Origin: Microbacterium saperdae | GTDB lineage: Bacteria > Actinomycetota > Actinomycetes > Actinomycetales > Microbacteriaceae | NCBI RefSeq assembly: GCF_006716345.1 | Contig: NZ_VFOX01000001.1 | Location: 434,001 to 498,000 of the forward strand | Length of the DNA stretch: 64,000 bases | Reading direction: 5' to 3' | Part shown: positions 24,956 through 32,418 of the stretch, piece by piece | Position numbering within the stretch: the first letter of the stretch is position 1 | Layout of the letters: each line of letters starts with the position of its first letter | Program-made: the position numbers and the translations under genes | The notes under the pieces: model-generated | Databases searched by the model: none | What the model saw: the letters and a program-made list of their open reading frames with translations, nothing else | Told to the model about the DNA's origin: nothing

Positions 24956-25752
24956 GTGCCGCGGCTCTCGACGCCGACGCGCCGCGGGTGCCGCCCGGCT
25001 ATCTGCTCACCACGTTCGAATACGACGTCGACGATCCGATCGTCTGGCCGGAGCACGTGCACGACGAGCACGAACTCCTGTGGTCGGCCGGGGGGATGGC
25101 GCGGCTCGAGGCGGAGGGACGGGTGTGGGCGATCCCGCCGGCGCTCGCGGTGTGGGTGCCGTCGCGCGTCGCTCATCAGGCGTCCGCGGAACGTGGTGCT
25201 CGCGTGCGGGCGACCTACTTCCTCGGAGGGGGACCGCACACCGAGGCGATGCCGGGAATCGTCACCGGAGTCGCGATGACCGAGCCGCTGCGCGTGCTGC
25301 TCGACCACAATCTGCAGGGCACGCTGGATGAGGCCGCGCGACGCCGGCTGCAGCGCGTGATCCTCGACCTGCTCGTGCCGGCGCCGCGGGAGTCGTTCGA
25401 GCTCGTGATGCCGCGCAGCCCGCACCTGCATATGGTCGCGAGCGCGATCCTCGCGGATCCGGGAGACAAGCGCACGACCGCGGATTGGGCCTACGAGTGC
25501 GGCCTGCACGGGCGCACCCTCGCCAGGCAGTTCGAGGCCGAGACCGGCATGTCCTTCACACAGTGGCGCATCCTCGCCCGGTTGCAGCTGGCGATCCGCG
25601 AGCTTACGCACGGCCGCTCGATCGTGTCGGTCGCCCGCCGGGTCGGGTACCGCAACCCCTCGACCTTCATCGGCCATTTCCGATCGCTCACCGGGCAGAC
25701 CCCGGCCGAGTACGTGCGGGGATCCCGGGCGGATCGACCCACGAGCGACTGA
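24952..25752 (+). CDS. AraC-family transcriptional regulator, 266 aa
   Basis: An N-terminal cupin sensor domain (DDPIVWPEHVHDEHELLWSAGGMARLEAEGRVWAIPPALAVWVPSRVAHQ) is followed by two C-terminal helix-turn-helix motifs (RTTADWAYECGLHGRTLARQFEAETGMSFTQWRILARL and SIVSVARRVGYRNPSTFIGHFRSLTGQTPAEYV). The GTG start overlaps the TetR stop. AraC proteins near siderophore transporters (YbtA type) often bind the ferric siderophore and activate uptake. By position this one may activate the operon starting at 25885, perhaps through the inverted repeat at 25759-25774. Ligand is inference. Confidence 0.9.
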   Translation: MSAAALDADAPRVPPGYLLTTFEYDVDDPIVWPEHVHDEHELLWSAGGMARLEAEGRVWAIPPALAVWVPSRVAHQASAERGARVRATYFLGGGPHTEAMPGIVTGVAMTEPLRVLLDHNLQGTLDEAARRRLQRVILDLLVPAPRESFELVMPRSPHLHMVASAILADPGDKRTTADWAYECGLHGRTLARQFEAETGMSFTQWRILARLQLAIRELTHGRSIVSVARRVGYRNPSTFIGHFRSLTGQTPAEYVRGSRADRPTSD

Positions 25753-25758
25753 CGCGGT

Positions 25759-25774
25759 GTACCGAAACCGGTAC
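25759..25774. promoter_or_regulatory. Inverted repeat upstream of siderophore uptake operon
   Basis: GTACCG (25759-25764) and CGGTAC (25769-25774) flank 4 bp, directly after the AraC gene and upstream of the iron box. A candidate AraC site. Confidence 0.4.
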
Positions 25775-25810
25775 AAGTCGTCCCCTCTTCAGCATGGGTG
25801 ATCAGTTAGC

Positions 25811-25829
25811 TTAGGTCAGGCAACCCTTA
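25811..25829. promoter_or_regulatory. IdeR/DtxR iron box of the siderophore uptake operon
   Basis: TTAGGTCAGGCAACCCTTA matches the 19-bp iron-box consensus at most positions and lies 55 bp before the siderophore-binding protein gene. Iron-replete repression of the seven-gene operon is expected. Confidence 0.85.
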
Positions 25830-25831
25830 CC

Positions 25832-25863
25832 AACGCCGGGCGGTCATCTCGCCCGGCGTTTTC
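25832..25863 (+). terminator. Intrinsic-terminator-like hairpin in the operon leader
   Basis: AACGCCGGGCG (25832-25842) and CGCCCGGCGTT (25850-25860) form a perfect 11-bp stem with a 7-base loop, followed by TTC so that the run reads GTTTTC. It lies between the iron box and the first start codon. It could end the AraC transcript or attenuate the iron operon. Confidence 0.6.
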
Positions 25864-25884
25864 GCTGCGAATCACAGGAGTCCC

Positions 25885-26901
25885 ATGTCCCTCTTCGCCT
25901 CCGCGCACCCGAACCGCAGAGCGCGCCGTCTCGTCGGCATCCTCACCGCCTCCACCGCCGTGTTCGCGCTCGCCGCCTGCGGCACCCCGGCCGACGGCGA
26001 CACCGCGAGCGCGACCCGCGTCTACGAGAACGCGTTCGGCACGGTCGAGCTGCCCGAGAAGATCGAGCGCATCGTGTCGATCGACTTCTACACCCCCGCC
26101 GCGCTGGTCGACCTCGGCATCATGCCGGTCGGCGTCGTGAACAGCTACTTCACAGACACGGAGGGGATGGCCATCCCCACCCAGTACTCCGCCGCGGTGG
26201 CCGAGTCCGGTGCCGAGTCGATCGGCGAGTACTACGAGCTCAACCTCGAAGCGGTGGCCAAGGCCGACCCCGACCTCATCATCGCGACCAGCGACTTCCT
26301 GCCGATGGACGACCCGCTGCGTGCGGAGCTCGAGAAGGTCGCCCCGATCATCACCTTCGAGGCGCGTGACGGCGAGAGCTGGCGCACGCGTGCGACCGAC
26401 CTCGCCGAGATCCTCGACAAGGAGGACGAGCTGCAGCCGCTCATCGACGAGTACGACGCCCGCCGCGACGCGATCAAGGAGGAGTACGCCGACATCCTCG
26501 CCGATCAGGCGGTCACGGTGTTCGTCCCCGTGGCCGACGAATGGGGCACGTACGCCGACACGCACTTCTCGACCCCGATCCTGCGCGATCTCGGCGCGAC
26601 CTTCCGCGAGCAGGCGGACGACGAGGTCAACGAGGCGAAGTTCCCGAACTGGTTCTCCTACGAGAACCTGGACCGGCTCTCCAATGCGGATGCCGTGTTC
26701 GTGATGCCCGGCACCGACGAGGGCCGCGCGGCGCTCGACACCAACACGATCTGGCAGAACCTGCCCGCCGTGCAGAACGACATGGTCTTCGACTACATCC
26801 CGCTGTCGCCGACGGGCTCCTTCGGCTGGGCGCTGGAGAACCTCGACGACCTCGAGGATCTGCTCGCCCAGGTGCAGGCGAAGGTCGACGCGCAGGGCTG
26901 A
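25885..26901 (+). CDS. Ferric-siderophore-binding lipoprotein of ABC importer, 338 aa
   Basis: Signal peptide with lipobox LAAC (STAVFALAACGTPADGD) anchors it to the outer leaflet. The mature part is a FepB/FecB-type class III binding protein: TRVYENAFGTVELPEKIERIVSIDFYTPAALVDLGIMPVG and DPDLIIATSDFLPMDDPLRAELEKVAPIITF. It delivers a ferric siderophore to the FecCD permeases encoded downstream. CAGGAG precedes ATG 25885. Its stop overlaps the next start (TGATG), beginning a chain of seven coupled genes. Upstream are an iron box and a terminator-like hairpin. Confidence 0.93.
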   Translation: MSLFASAHPNRRARRLVGILTASTAVFALAACGTPADGDTASATRVYENAFGTVELPEKIERIVSIDFYTPAALVDLGIMPVGVVNSYFTDTEGMAIPTQYSAAVAESGAESIGEYYELNLEAVAKADPDLIIATSDFLPMDDPLRAELEKVAPIITFEARDGESWRTRATDLAEILDKEDELQPLIDEYDARRDAIKEEYADILADQAVTVFVPVADEWGTYADTHFSTPILRDLGATFREQADDEVNEAKFPNWFSYENLDRLSNADAVFVMPGTDEGRAALDTNTIWQNLPAVQNDMVFDYIPLSPTGSFGWALENLDDLEDLLAQVQAKVDAQG

Positions 26902-27776
26902 TGAACGCCTTGCATGTCGCAGAGGTGAGGCGCACCACCCGGCTGACGCCGGGCATGGTGCGCGTCACCTTCGGTGGTGCGGGACTGGAGGAGTTCCGCA
27001 CCACCGGAATCGGTGATGAGTTCGTGCGCGTGCACTTCCCTGCATCGGATGGCGTGCTGCATCTGCCCCGCGTCGATGACGAGGGCGTCTGGCACTACCC
27101 GGAGGGCGTCGACGATCACGTCGAGCCGTACACGATCCGTCGACACGATGCGGTGACCGGGGAGGTCGACATCGACCTGGTCGTGCACGGCCACGGTCGC
27201 GCCGGCACCTGGGCGGCGGGCGCGCAGCCGGGGGATCGGGTCGCCTTCGGTGATCCGCGGGGTCTCTACGAGCCACCAGCCGGCGCTGTCGAGCAGATCT
27301 TCGTGACGGACGCCACGGGCCTCCCCGCACTTGCGCGACTGAGCGAACAGCTCCCCGCCGGGGTGCGCGCGGTCGCCGCCGTCGAGGTCGCGGAGGATTC
27401 GCATCGCCTGGAGATCGGCGACGGATCGCTCTCGGTGCGCTGGATCGTCGGGCGCGGCAACGGCGTCGGTCCAAGCGCGATCACAGAGGTGCTCCGGGCG
27501 TTGCCGATCACGGATCAGTCCTACGTCTGGGTCGCCGGGGAAGCCGGCGAGCTCAGGGACGCGCGCCGGTATCTGCGGCACGAACGCGGACTCTCCGCCG
27601 ATCGCTACGCCGTGATCGGCTACTGGCGCGAGCGTCAGGAGGAGTGGCTGGAACGCTACGACAGCCTCGACGACGAGACGGTGGCCGGACTCCAGGCCAT
27701 CTGGGAATCGACGGATGCCGACCACGAGGTGCTCCGCGACCGCTACGACGCCCGCCTCGCGCAGCTCGGACTCTGA
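26901..27776 (+). CDS. Siderophore-interacting FAD protein (ferric-siderophore reductase), 291 aa
   Basis: SIP-family flavoprotein with FAD-binding segment EPYTIRRHDAVTGEVDIDLVVHGHGRAGTWAAGAQPGDRVAFGDPRGLY and a C-terminal NAD(P)H-domain remnant (YVWVAGEAGELRDARRYLRHERGLSADRYAVIGYWRERQEEW). It would strip iron from imported siderophores by reduction. A second, shorter SIP is encoded in the neighbouring divergent locus, so the region carries two reductases with perhaps different siderophore ranges. ATG 26901 overlaps the upstream stop and is followed by the permease gene after 4 bp. Confidence 0.93.
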   Translation: MNALHVAEVRRTTRLTPGMVRVTFGGAGLEEFRTTGIGDEFVRVHFPASDGVLHLPRVDDEGVWHYPEGVDDHVEPYTIRRHDAVTGEVDIDLVVHGHGRAGTWAAGAQPGDRVAFGDPRGLYEPPAGAVEQIFVTDATGLPALARLSEQLPAGVRAVAAVEVAEDSHRLEIGDGSLSVRWIVGRGNGVGPSAITEVLRALPITDQSYVWVAGEAGELRDARRYLRHERGLSADRYAVIGYWRERQEEWLERYDSLDDETVAGLQAIWESTDADHEVLRDRYDARLAQLGL

Positions 27777-27780
27777 TCGC

Positions 27781-28881
27781 ATGACCGTCACCGACACCGC
27801 TGCCTCCGCGGCAACATCCGCCTCCGCCGCCGATGCGATCTCCGCCGACACGGGCGCCGACGACGCGTCGGCGCGACCTCCGCGCGTCGCGCTGACGCGC
27901 ACGCTGTTCCTCGGGGGTGCTGCCGTGCTGCTCGCCGGTGTCTTCCTGCTGAGTCTGTGGGTCGGCGCCCGCGGCATCGCGTTCGCGGAGATCTGGGAGG
28001 CGCTCTGGCATGCGGACGGCGGCGAGACCTCGTACATCGTCCACGAGATGCGCCTGCCACGGGCCGGTCTCGCGCTGCTCGTCGGCGCCGCCCTGGGTGT
28101 CGCCGGCGCGCTGATCCAGGCGCTCACGCGCAACCCGCTCGCCGACACCGGCATCCTCGGAGTGGGGGCGGGAGCGAATGTGGCGGTCGTGGTCGCGATC
28201 GGCCTGTTCGGCATCACCGCGATCTCGCAGTACATGTGGTTCGCGTTCTTCGGTGCCGTGGTCGTCACCGTGATCGTCTACGCGCTCGGGTCGATCGGCG
28301 CAGCGGGCGCGACCCCGGTGCGGCTCACGCTCGTGGGTATCGCGGTCGGCGCGGTGCTCGGCGGCTTCGCCTCGGCGATCACCATGCTCCATCCCACGTC
28401 CTTCGACGACATGCTGCGCTGGAGCGCCGGCTCGCTCGCCGGACGCGGATGGTCGACGCTCGCGACCGTCGCGATCCCCATCGTGATCGGACTGCTGATC
28501 GGTGCGATCGCCGGACGCCCGCTCAATGCGATCTCGCTCGGCGACGATGTCGCGCGCTCCCTGGGGGCGAACGTGATGCGCACGCGCGTGCTGGTCATCA
28601 TCGCTGTGACCCTGCTCGCGGGGGCGGCGACGGCGGCGGCCGGTCCCATCGGCTTCGTGGGGCTCATGGTGCCGCACGTCGTGCGCTGGTTCACGGGACC
28701 GGATCAGCGCTGGATCATCCCGTTCTCGGCGGTCGGTGCCGCACTGCTGCTGCTCGCATCCGATGTCGTGGGTCGCGTCATCCTCGCGCCCCAGGAGCTC
28801 GAGGTGGGCATCGTGACCGCCTTCGTCGGAGCTCCCGTGCTGATCATCCTCGCGCGCCGGAGAAAGGTGAGCACGCTGTGA
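27781..28881 (+). CDS. FecCD-family ferric-siderophore permease, first subunit, 366 aa
   Basis: Hydrophobic protein with about nine to ten transmembrane segments after an Ala/Ser/Asp-rich cytoplasmic tail (residues 1-38). RLPRAGLALLVGAALGVAGALIQALTRNPLADTGILGVGAGA is the classic FecCD signature, and PIGFVGLMVPHVVRWFTG is the ATPase-coupling region. It forms the channel with the next gene product. The stop overlaps the next GTG start (GTGA), implying coupled synthesis of the two subunits. Confidence 0.95.
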   Translation: MTVTDTAASAATSASAADAISADTGADDASARPPRVALTRTLFLGGAAVLLAGVFLLSLWVGARGIAFAEIWEALWHADGGETSYIVHEMRLPRAGLALLVGAALGVAGALIQALTRNPLADTGILGVGAGANVAVVVAIGLFGITAISQYMWFAFFGAVVVTVIVYALGSIGAAGATPVRLTLVGIAVGAVLGGFASAITMLHPTSFDDMLRWSAGSLAGRGWSTLATVAIPIVIGLLIGAIAGRPLNAISLGDDVARSLGANVMRTRVLVIIAVTLLAGAATAAAGPIGFVGLMVPHVVRWFTGPDQRWIIPFSAVGAALLLLASDVVGRVILAPQELEVGIVTAFVGAPVLIILARRRKVSTL

Positions 28882-29972
28882 CCTCGACTTCCTCGACCTC
28901 TCCGATCGTCGCGGTCGCCCGGGCATCCTCGGCCGTCGACTTCGGCTACCGTCGCGTGGAACTCCAGCGGCCGCGATGGTCGGGTGCCGCCTCGCTGCGC
29001 GCGATCCTCGTGACACTCGTGCTCGCCGTCGTCACGATCGCCGGGGTGATCCTGTCGATCTCGACCGGCACCTACGACATCCCGATCGGCGAGGTGATCG
29101 GCGGTCTGCTCGGCACGGCTGACGGCGGCACCGTGCTGGTCGTGCGGGAGTGGCGGATGCCGCGAGCGCTCCTCGCCGCCCTGTTCGGCATCGCGCTGGG
29201 CATGTCGGGGGCGATCTTCCAGTCGCTCACCCGCAACCCGCTCGGCTCTCCCGACATCATCGGGTTCTCCTCCGGTTCGTACACGGGGGCACTGGTCGTG
29301 CTGCTCGTGACCGGTGGCGGCTACTACGCCGTCGCCGTCGGAGCGCTGGCGGGCGGCATCGTCACCGCGCTCGTCGTCTTCGTGCTCGCGTACCGGCGCG
29401 GGGTGCAGGGCTTCCGCCTCATCATCGTCGGCATCGGCGTCTCGGCTCTGCTGGCGGCGCTGAACACCTATCTGATGCTGAAGGCGTCCCCGGAGCAGCA
29501 GCTCACCGCCGGCGTGTGGGGGAGTGGCTCGCTCAACGGCGTCTCGGTCGACCAGCTCGTGCCCGTGGTGGTCGTGCTCGCGGTGCTGGTGCCGTCCGTG
29601 CTCGCCCTCTCGCCGGCGCTGCGCGTGCTGGAGCTCGGCGACGACGCGGCGGGGTCGCTCGGATCACGGCCCACCGGCATCCGTTTCGCCACGATCGTGC
29701 TCGGCGTCGCGCTGGTCGCCCTCGTCACCGCGGCGGCCGGACCCATCGCGTTCATCGCGCTGGTCGCTCCGCAGATCGCCCGCCGCCTGACCCGCTCCGC
29801 CGGAGTGGGCCTCGTCGCCGCCGGCATCACGGGCGCTCTGCTGCTGGTGCTCAGCGACTTCCTCGCCCAGCGCTTGTTCGCACCGCTCCAGCTCCCCGTC
29901 GGCATCGTGACGGTGTCGGTCGGTGGCCTCTACTTCGTCTGGCTCCTGATCCGCGAGACCCGACGCCGATGA
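28878..29972 (+). CDS. FecCD-family ferric-siderophore permease, second subunit, 364 aa
   Basis: Starts at GTG 28878 within the upstream stop. About nine to ten membrane helices follow a 35-residue cytoplasmic lead. MPRALLAALFGIALGMSGAIFQSLTRNPLGSPDIIGFSSGSYTGA is the family signature and GPIAFIALVAPQIARRLT the coupling loop. It is the FepG/FecD counterpart of the preceding permease. The ATPase gene starts inside its stop codon (ATGA). Confidence 0.95.
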   Translation: MTSTSSTSPIVAVARASSAVDFGYRRVELQRPRWSGAASLRAILVTLVLAVVTIAGVILSISTGTYDIPIGEVIGGLLGTADGGTVLVVREWRMPRALLAALFGIALGMSGAIFQSLTRNPLGSPDIIGFSSGSYTGALVVLLVTGGGYYAVAVGALAGGIVTALVVFVLAYRRGVQGFRLIIVGIGVSALLAALNTYLMLKASPEQQLTAGVWGSGSLNGVSVDQLVPVVVVLAVLVPSVLALSPALRVLELGDDAAGSLGSRPTGIRFATIVLGVALVALVTAAAGPIAFIALVAPQIARRLTRSAGVGLVAAGITGALLLVLSDFLAQRLFAPLQLPVGIVTVSVGGLYFVWLLIRETRRR

Positions 29973-30841
29973 CCGCCTCGTCCAAGGAACCGCCCGCCAT
30001 GACCGCATCCGCTCTTCCTGCATCCTCCGCTCCCGCATCCGCCGCTCCTGAGCCCACCCGGCTGCACGCCGCGGATGTCACGATCGGCTACGACCGCCGG
30101 GTCATCTCCGAAGGGCTCGACGTGCGCATTCCCGACGGTTCGTTCACAGTGATCGTCGGCCCCAACGCGTGCGGCAAGTCGACGCTTCTGCGCAGTCTTG
30201 CCCGACTGCTCAAGCCCGCGCACGGTGAGGTGCTGCTCGACGGCCGATCCATCGCGGGGATGCCGGCCAAGGCCCTCGCGCGTGAGGTCGGGCTCCTACC
30301 GCAGACCTCGCTCGCCCCCGACGGCATCGTCGTCGCCGACCTGGTCTCGCGCGGACGCTATCCGCATCAGAAGCTCATCAAGCAGTGGTCGGCGGAGGAT
30401 GCCCGCGCCGTGGCCGATGCGCTCGCCGCGACCAACACGACCGCGTTGTCGACCCGCCTGGTCGATGAGCTCTCCGGAGGTCAGCGCCAGCGCGTGTGGG
30501 TGGCGATGGCGCTCGCGCAGGAGACGCCGATCGTGCTGCTCGACGAGCCGACGACCTTCCTCGACATCGCGCACCAGATCGAGCTGCTCGAGCTGTTCCG
30601 GCGTCTGCACCACGAAGGCCGTACGCTCGTTGCTGTGTTGCACGACCTGAACCACGCCGCCCGCTACGCCACGCATATCATCGCGATGAAGGACGGCCAG
30701 GTCGTCGCCGAGGGCGCGCCGCGCGAGATCGTGACGGCCGAGCTCGTGCAGGAGGTCTTCGGACTGGAGTGCCTGGTGATCGTGGATCCCGTCGCGGGGA
30801 GCCCGCTGGTCGTGCCGCTGGGCTCGGCGACGCTCCCGTGA
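29969..30841 (+). CDS. Ferric-siderophore ABC transporter ATPase (FecE/FepC-like), 290 aa
   Basis: Complete ATPase: Walker A GPNACGKSTLLRSLARLLKP, Q-loop in EVGLLPQTSLAP, signature LSGGQRQRVW, Walker B IVLLDEPTTFLD, H-loop VAVLHDLNHAARYA. A Ser/Ala-rich tail of about 35 residues precedes the domain; an internal ATG near residue 11 is an alternative start. Energises the two FecCD permeases just upstream. Its stop overlaps the GTG start of the following half-transporter gene, tying the siderophore importer to an additional ABC pair. Confidence 0.95.
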   Translation: MTASSKEPPAMTASALPASSAPASAAPEPTRLHAADVTIGYDRRVISEGLDVRIPDGSFTVIVGPNACGKSTLLRSLARLLKPAHGEVLLDGRSIAGMPAKALAREVGLLPQTSLAPDGIVVADLVSRGRYPHQKLIKQWSAEDARAVADALAATNTTALSTRLVDELSGGQRQRVWVAMALAQETPIVLLDEPTTFLDIAHQIELLELFRRLHHEGRTLVAVLHDLNHAARYATHIIAMKDGQVVAEGAPREIVTAELVQEVFGLECLVIVDPVAGSPLVVPLGSATLP

Positions 30842-32418
30842 CGACCGCCGGCGGGGTGTTCCGCGAAGGCGTCTGGGGTGCGGGCCGCCGCGCCAGGGCC
30901 GCGTTGTCGATCGTGGGCTTCTGCGGCCACCAGCTCGCCGAGGTGATGGTGCCGGTCGCGGTCGGCGTCGTGATCGATCGTGCCATCGCACCGGGGGATC
31001 CGGTCGCGCTCGCGTGGGCTCTGGCGTTCCTGGTGGTGGTGTTCGCGGTGCTCATCGTCGCCTGGCAGCTGGGCGACCGGGCGGGGACGCGGGTCTATGC
31101 GCAGGGCGAGCATGCGCTGCGCCAGAGCGTGCTCGGACTCGCTCTGCGTCGGCGCACGCGTCGTCCGGCCGGAGAGGTGCTCACGATCTCGTCGTCGGAT
31201 GCCGGGGAGACGGCCGGGTTCTTCTGGGTCATCGCCGAACAGGCGGCCGCGGCGACCGCCGTTCTGGTCGCCTGCATCACGCTGCTGCTGATCGCCTGGC
31301 CGCTCGCCCTCGCAGTCGTGATCGGCACGCTCGCGCAGGCGCTCGTGGTGCACGCGGTCAGCGGCGGCCTGCGTCGGCGCGGCTACGAGGCGCAGCGTCA
31401 CGCCGCGCGACTGGATGCAGTCAGCACCGACTTCGCAACCGGCATCCGGGTGCTCGGCGCCCTCGGCGGTGCCTCGCGCGCGGCCGATCGCTATGTCGCC
31501 GAGAGCACGGTCGCCGCCGACGCCGCCTACCGCGCCGAGAAGGCGGCGGCCGGGCTGACCGCCCTGAACCTGCTGGTCAGCGGCCTCGCCTTCACCGGTG
31601 TCGCCGTGCTCGGCGGCTGGCTCGCGCTCGAGGGCGCGATCACGGTCGGGGGCTTCGTCACCGCGATGGGACTCGCCCAGACGATCCGCGGTCCGCTGCA
31701 GTCGCTCGGCTATCTGCCCGCGCAGATCGCGGCGAAGCACGGCTCGGCGACCCGCATCGCGGAGTTCGCGACCGAGGCGGCAGGAGCCGGAGTTGCGGCA
31801 GCAGCCGTGATCCCCACCCTCTCCGCGGAAGGGATCGTGGCGCGCGTGCGCGTCGGAGGGCGGCGGCTCGACATCGCGCACGGCGAGGTCACCGGCATCC
31901 GGGCCGACCCCGAGCACATCGTCGACCTCGCGCACCTGTTCGGCGGACGGCGGGAGGCCGTGCCGGGTGAACTGCTCGTCGACGACATCGACGCCGTGCA
32001 CCTGGGGCGTGAGGGGCTGCGCGCCACGGTGTTCGCACCGCTGCACGACGCGGCCGTGTTCAGCGGGACGGCGGCCGAGAACATCGCCGAGACGATCGAG
32101 GACGCGCACCTGACGGCATCCGCCTTCGACGAGGTCGTGCGGCGACTGCCCGCAGGACTCGATGAGCGCGTGGGCGAGCGCGGGCTCCGGCTGTCCGGCG
32201 GGCAGCGACAGCGGCTGCTGCTCGCCAGGGCGCTGCATCAGCCGCAGCGGCTGATCGTGCTGCATGAGCCGACCACGGCGATCGACCCCATCACCGAGGC
32301 GCAGGTCGCGGCGGGGCTCGCCGAGGAGGGACGCACGATCCTGCTGCTTACCGATCGCCCATCGCTGCTCTCTGCCTGCCACCGGGTGCACGATCTGCGG
32401 GAGGCGACTCGTGACTGA
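30838..32418 (+). CDS. ABC half-transporter with degenerate ATP site, 526 aa
   Basis: About six membrane helices (residues 20-310) and an ATPase domain that lacks key residues. Where Walker A should be, the sequence reads GEVTGIRADPEHIVD (from residue 349) with no GKS/T. The Walker B aspartate is replaced in LIVLHEPTTAID (His476, Glu477 kept). The H-loop position reads LLLTDRPS instead of an AHR motif. The signature LSGGQRQR (452-459) is intact. Such a subunit cannot hydrolyse at its own site but can complete its partner's site. It overlaps FecE (GTGA) and the next half-transporter gene (8 bases), so it is built as one half of a heterodimer. Role in siderophore or intermediate transport is inferred from the operon. 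Confidence 0.9.
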   Translation: MTTAGGVFREGVWGAGRRARAALSIVGFCGHQLAEVMVPVAVGVVIDRAIAPGDPVALAWALAFLVVVFAVLIVAWQLGDRAGTRVYAQGEHALRQSVLGLALRRRTRRPAGEVLTISSSDAGETAGFFWVIAEQAAAATAVLVACITLLLIAWPLALAVVIGTLAQALVVHAVSGGLRRRGYEAQRHAARLDAVSTDFATGIRVLGALGGASRAADRYVAESTVAADAAYRAEKAAAGLTALNLLVSGLAFTGVAVLGGWLALEGAITVGGFVTAMGLAQTIRGPLQSLGYLPAQIAAKHGSATRIAEFATEAAGAGVAAAAVIPTLSAEGIVARVRVGGRRLDIAHGEVTGIRADPEHIVDLAHLFGGRREAVPGELLVDDIDAVHLGREGLRATVFAPLHDAAVFSGTAAENIAETIEDAHLTASAFDEVVRRLPAGLDERVGERGLRLSGGQRQRLLLARALHQPQRLIVLHEPTTAIDPITEAQVAAGLAEEGRTILLLTDRPSLLSACHRVHDLREATRD

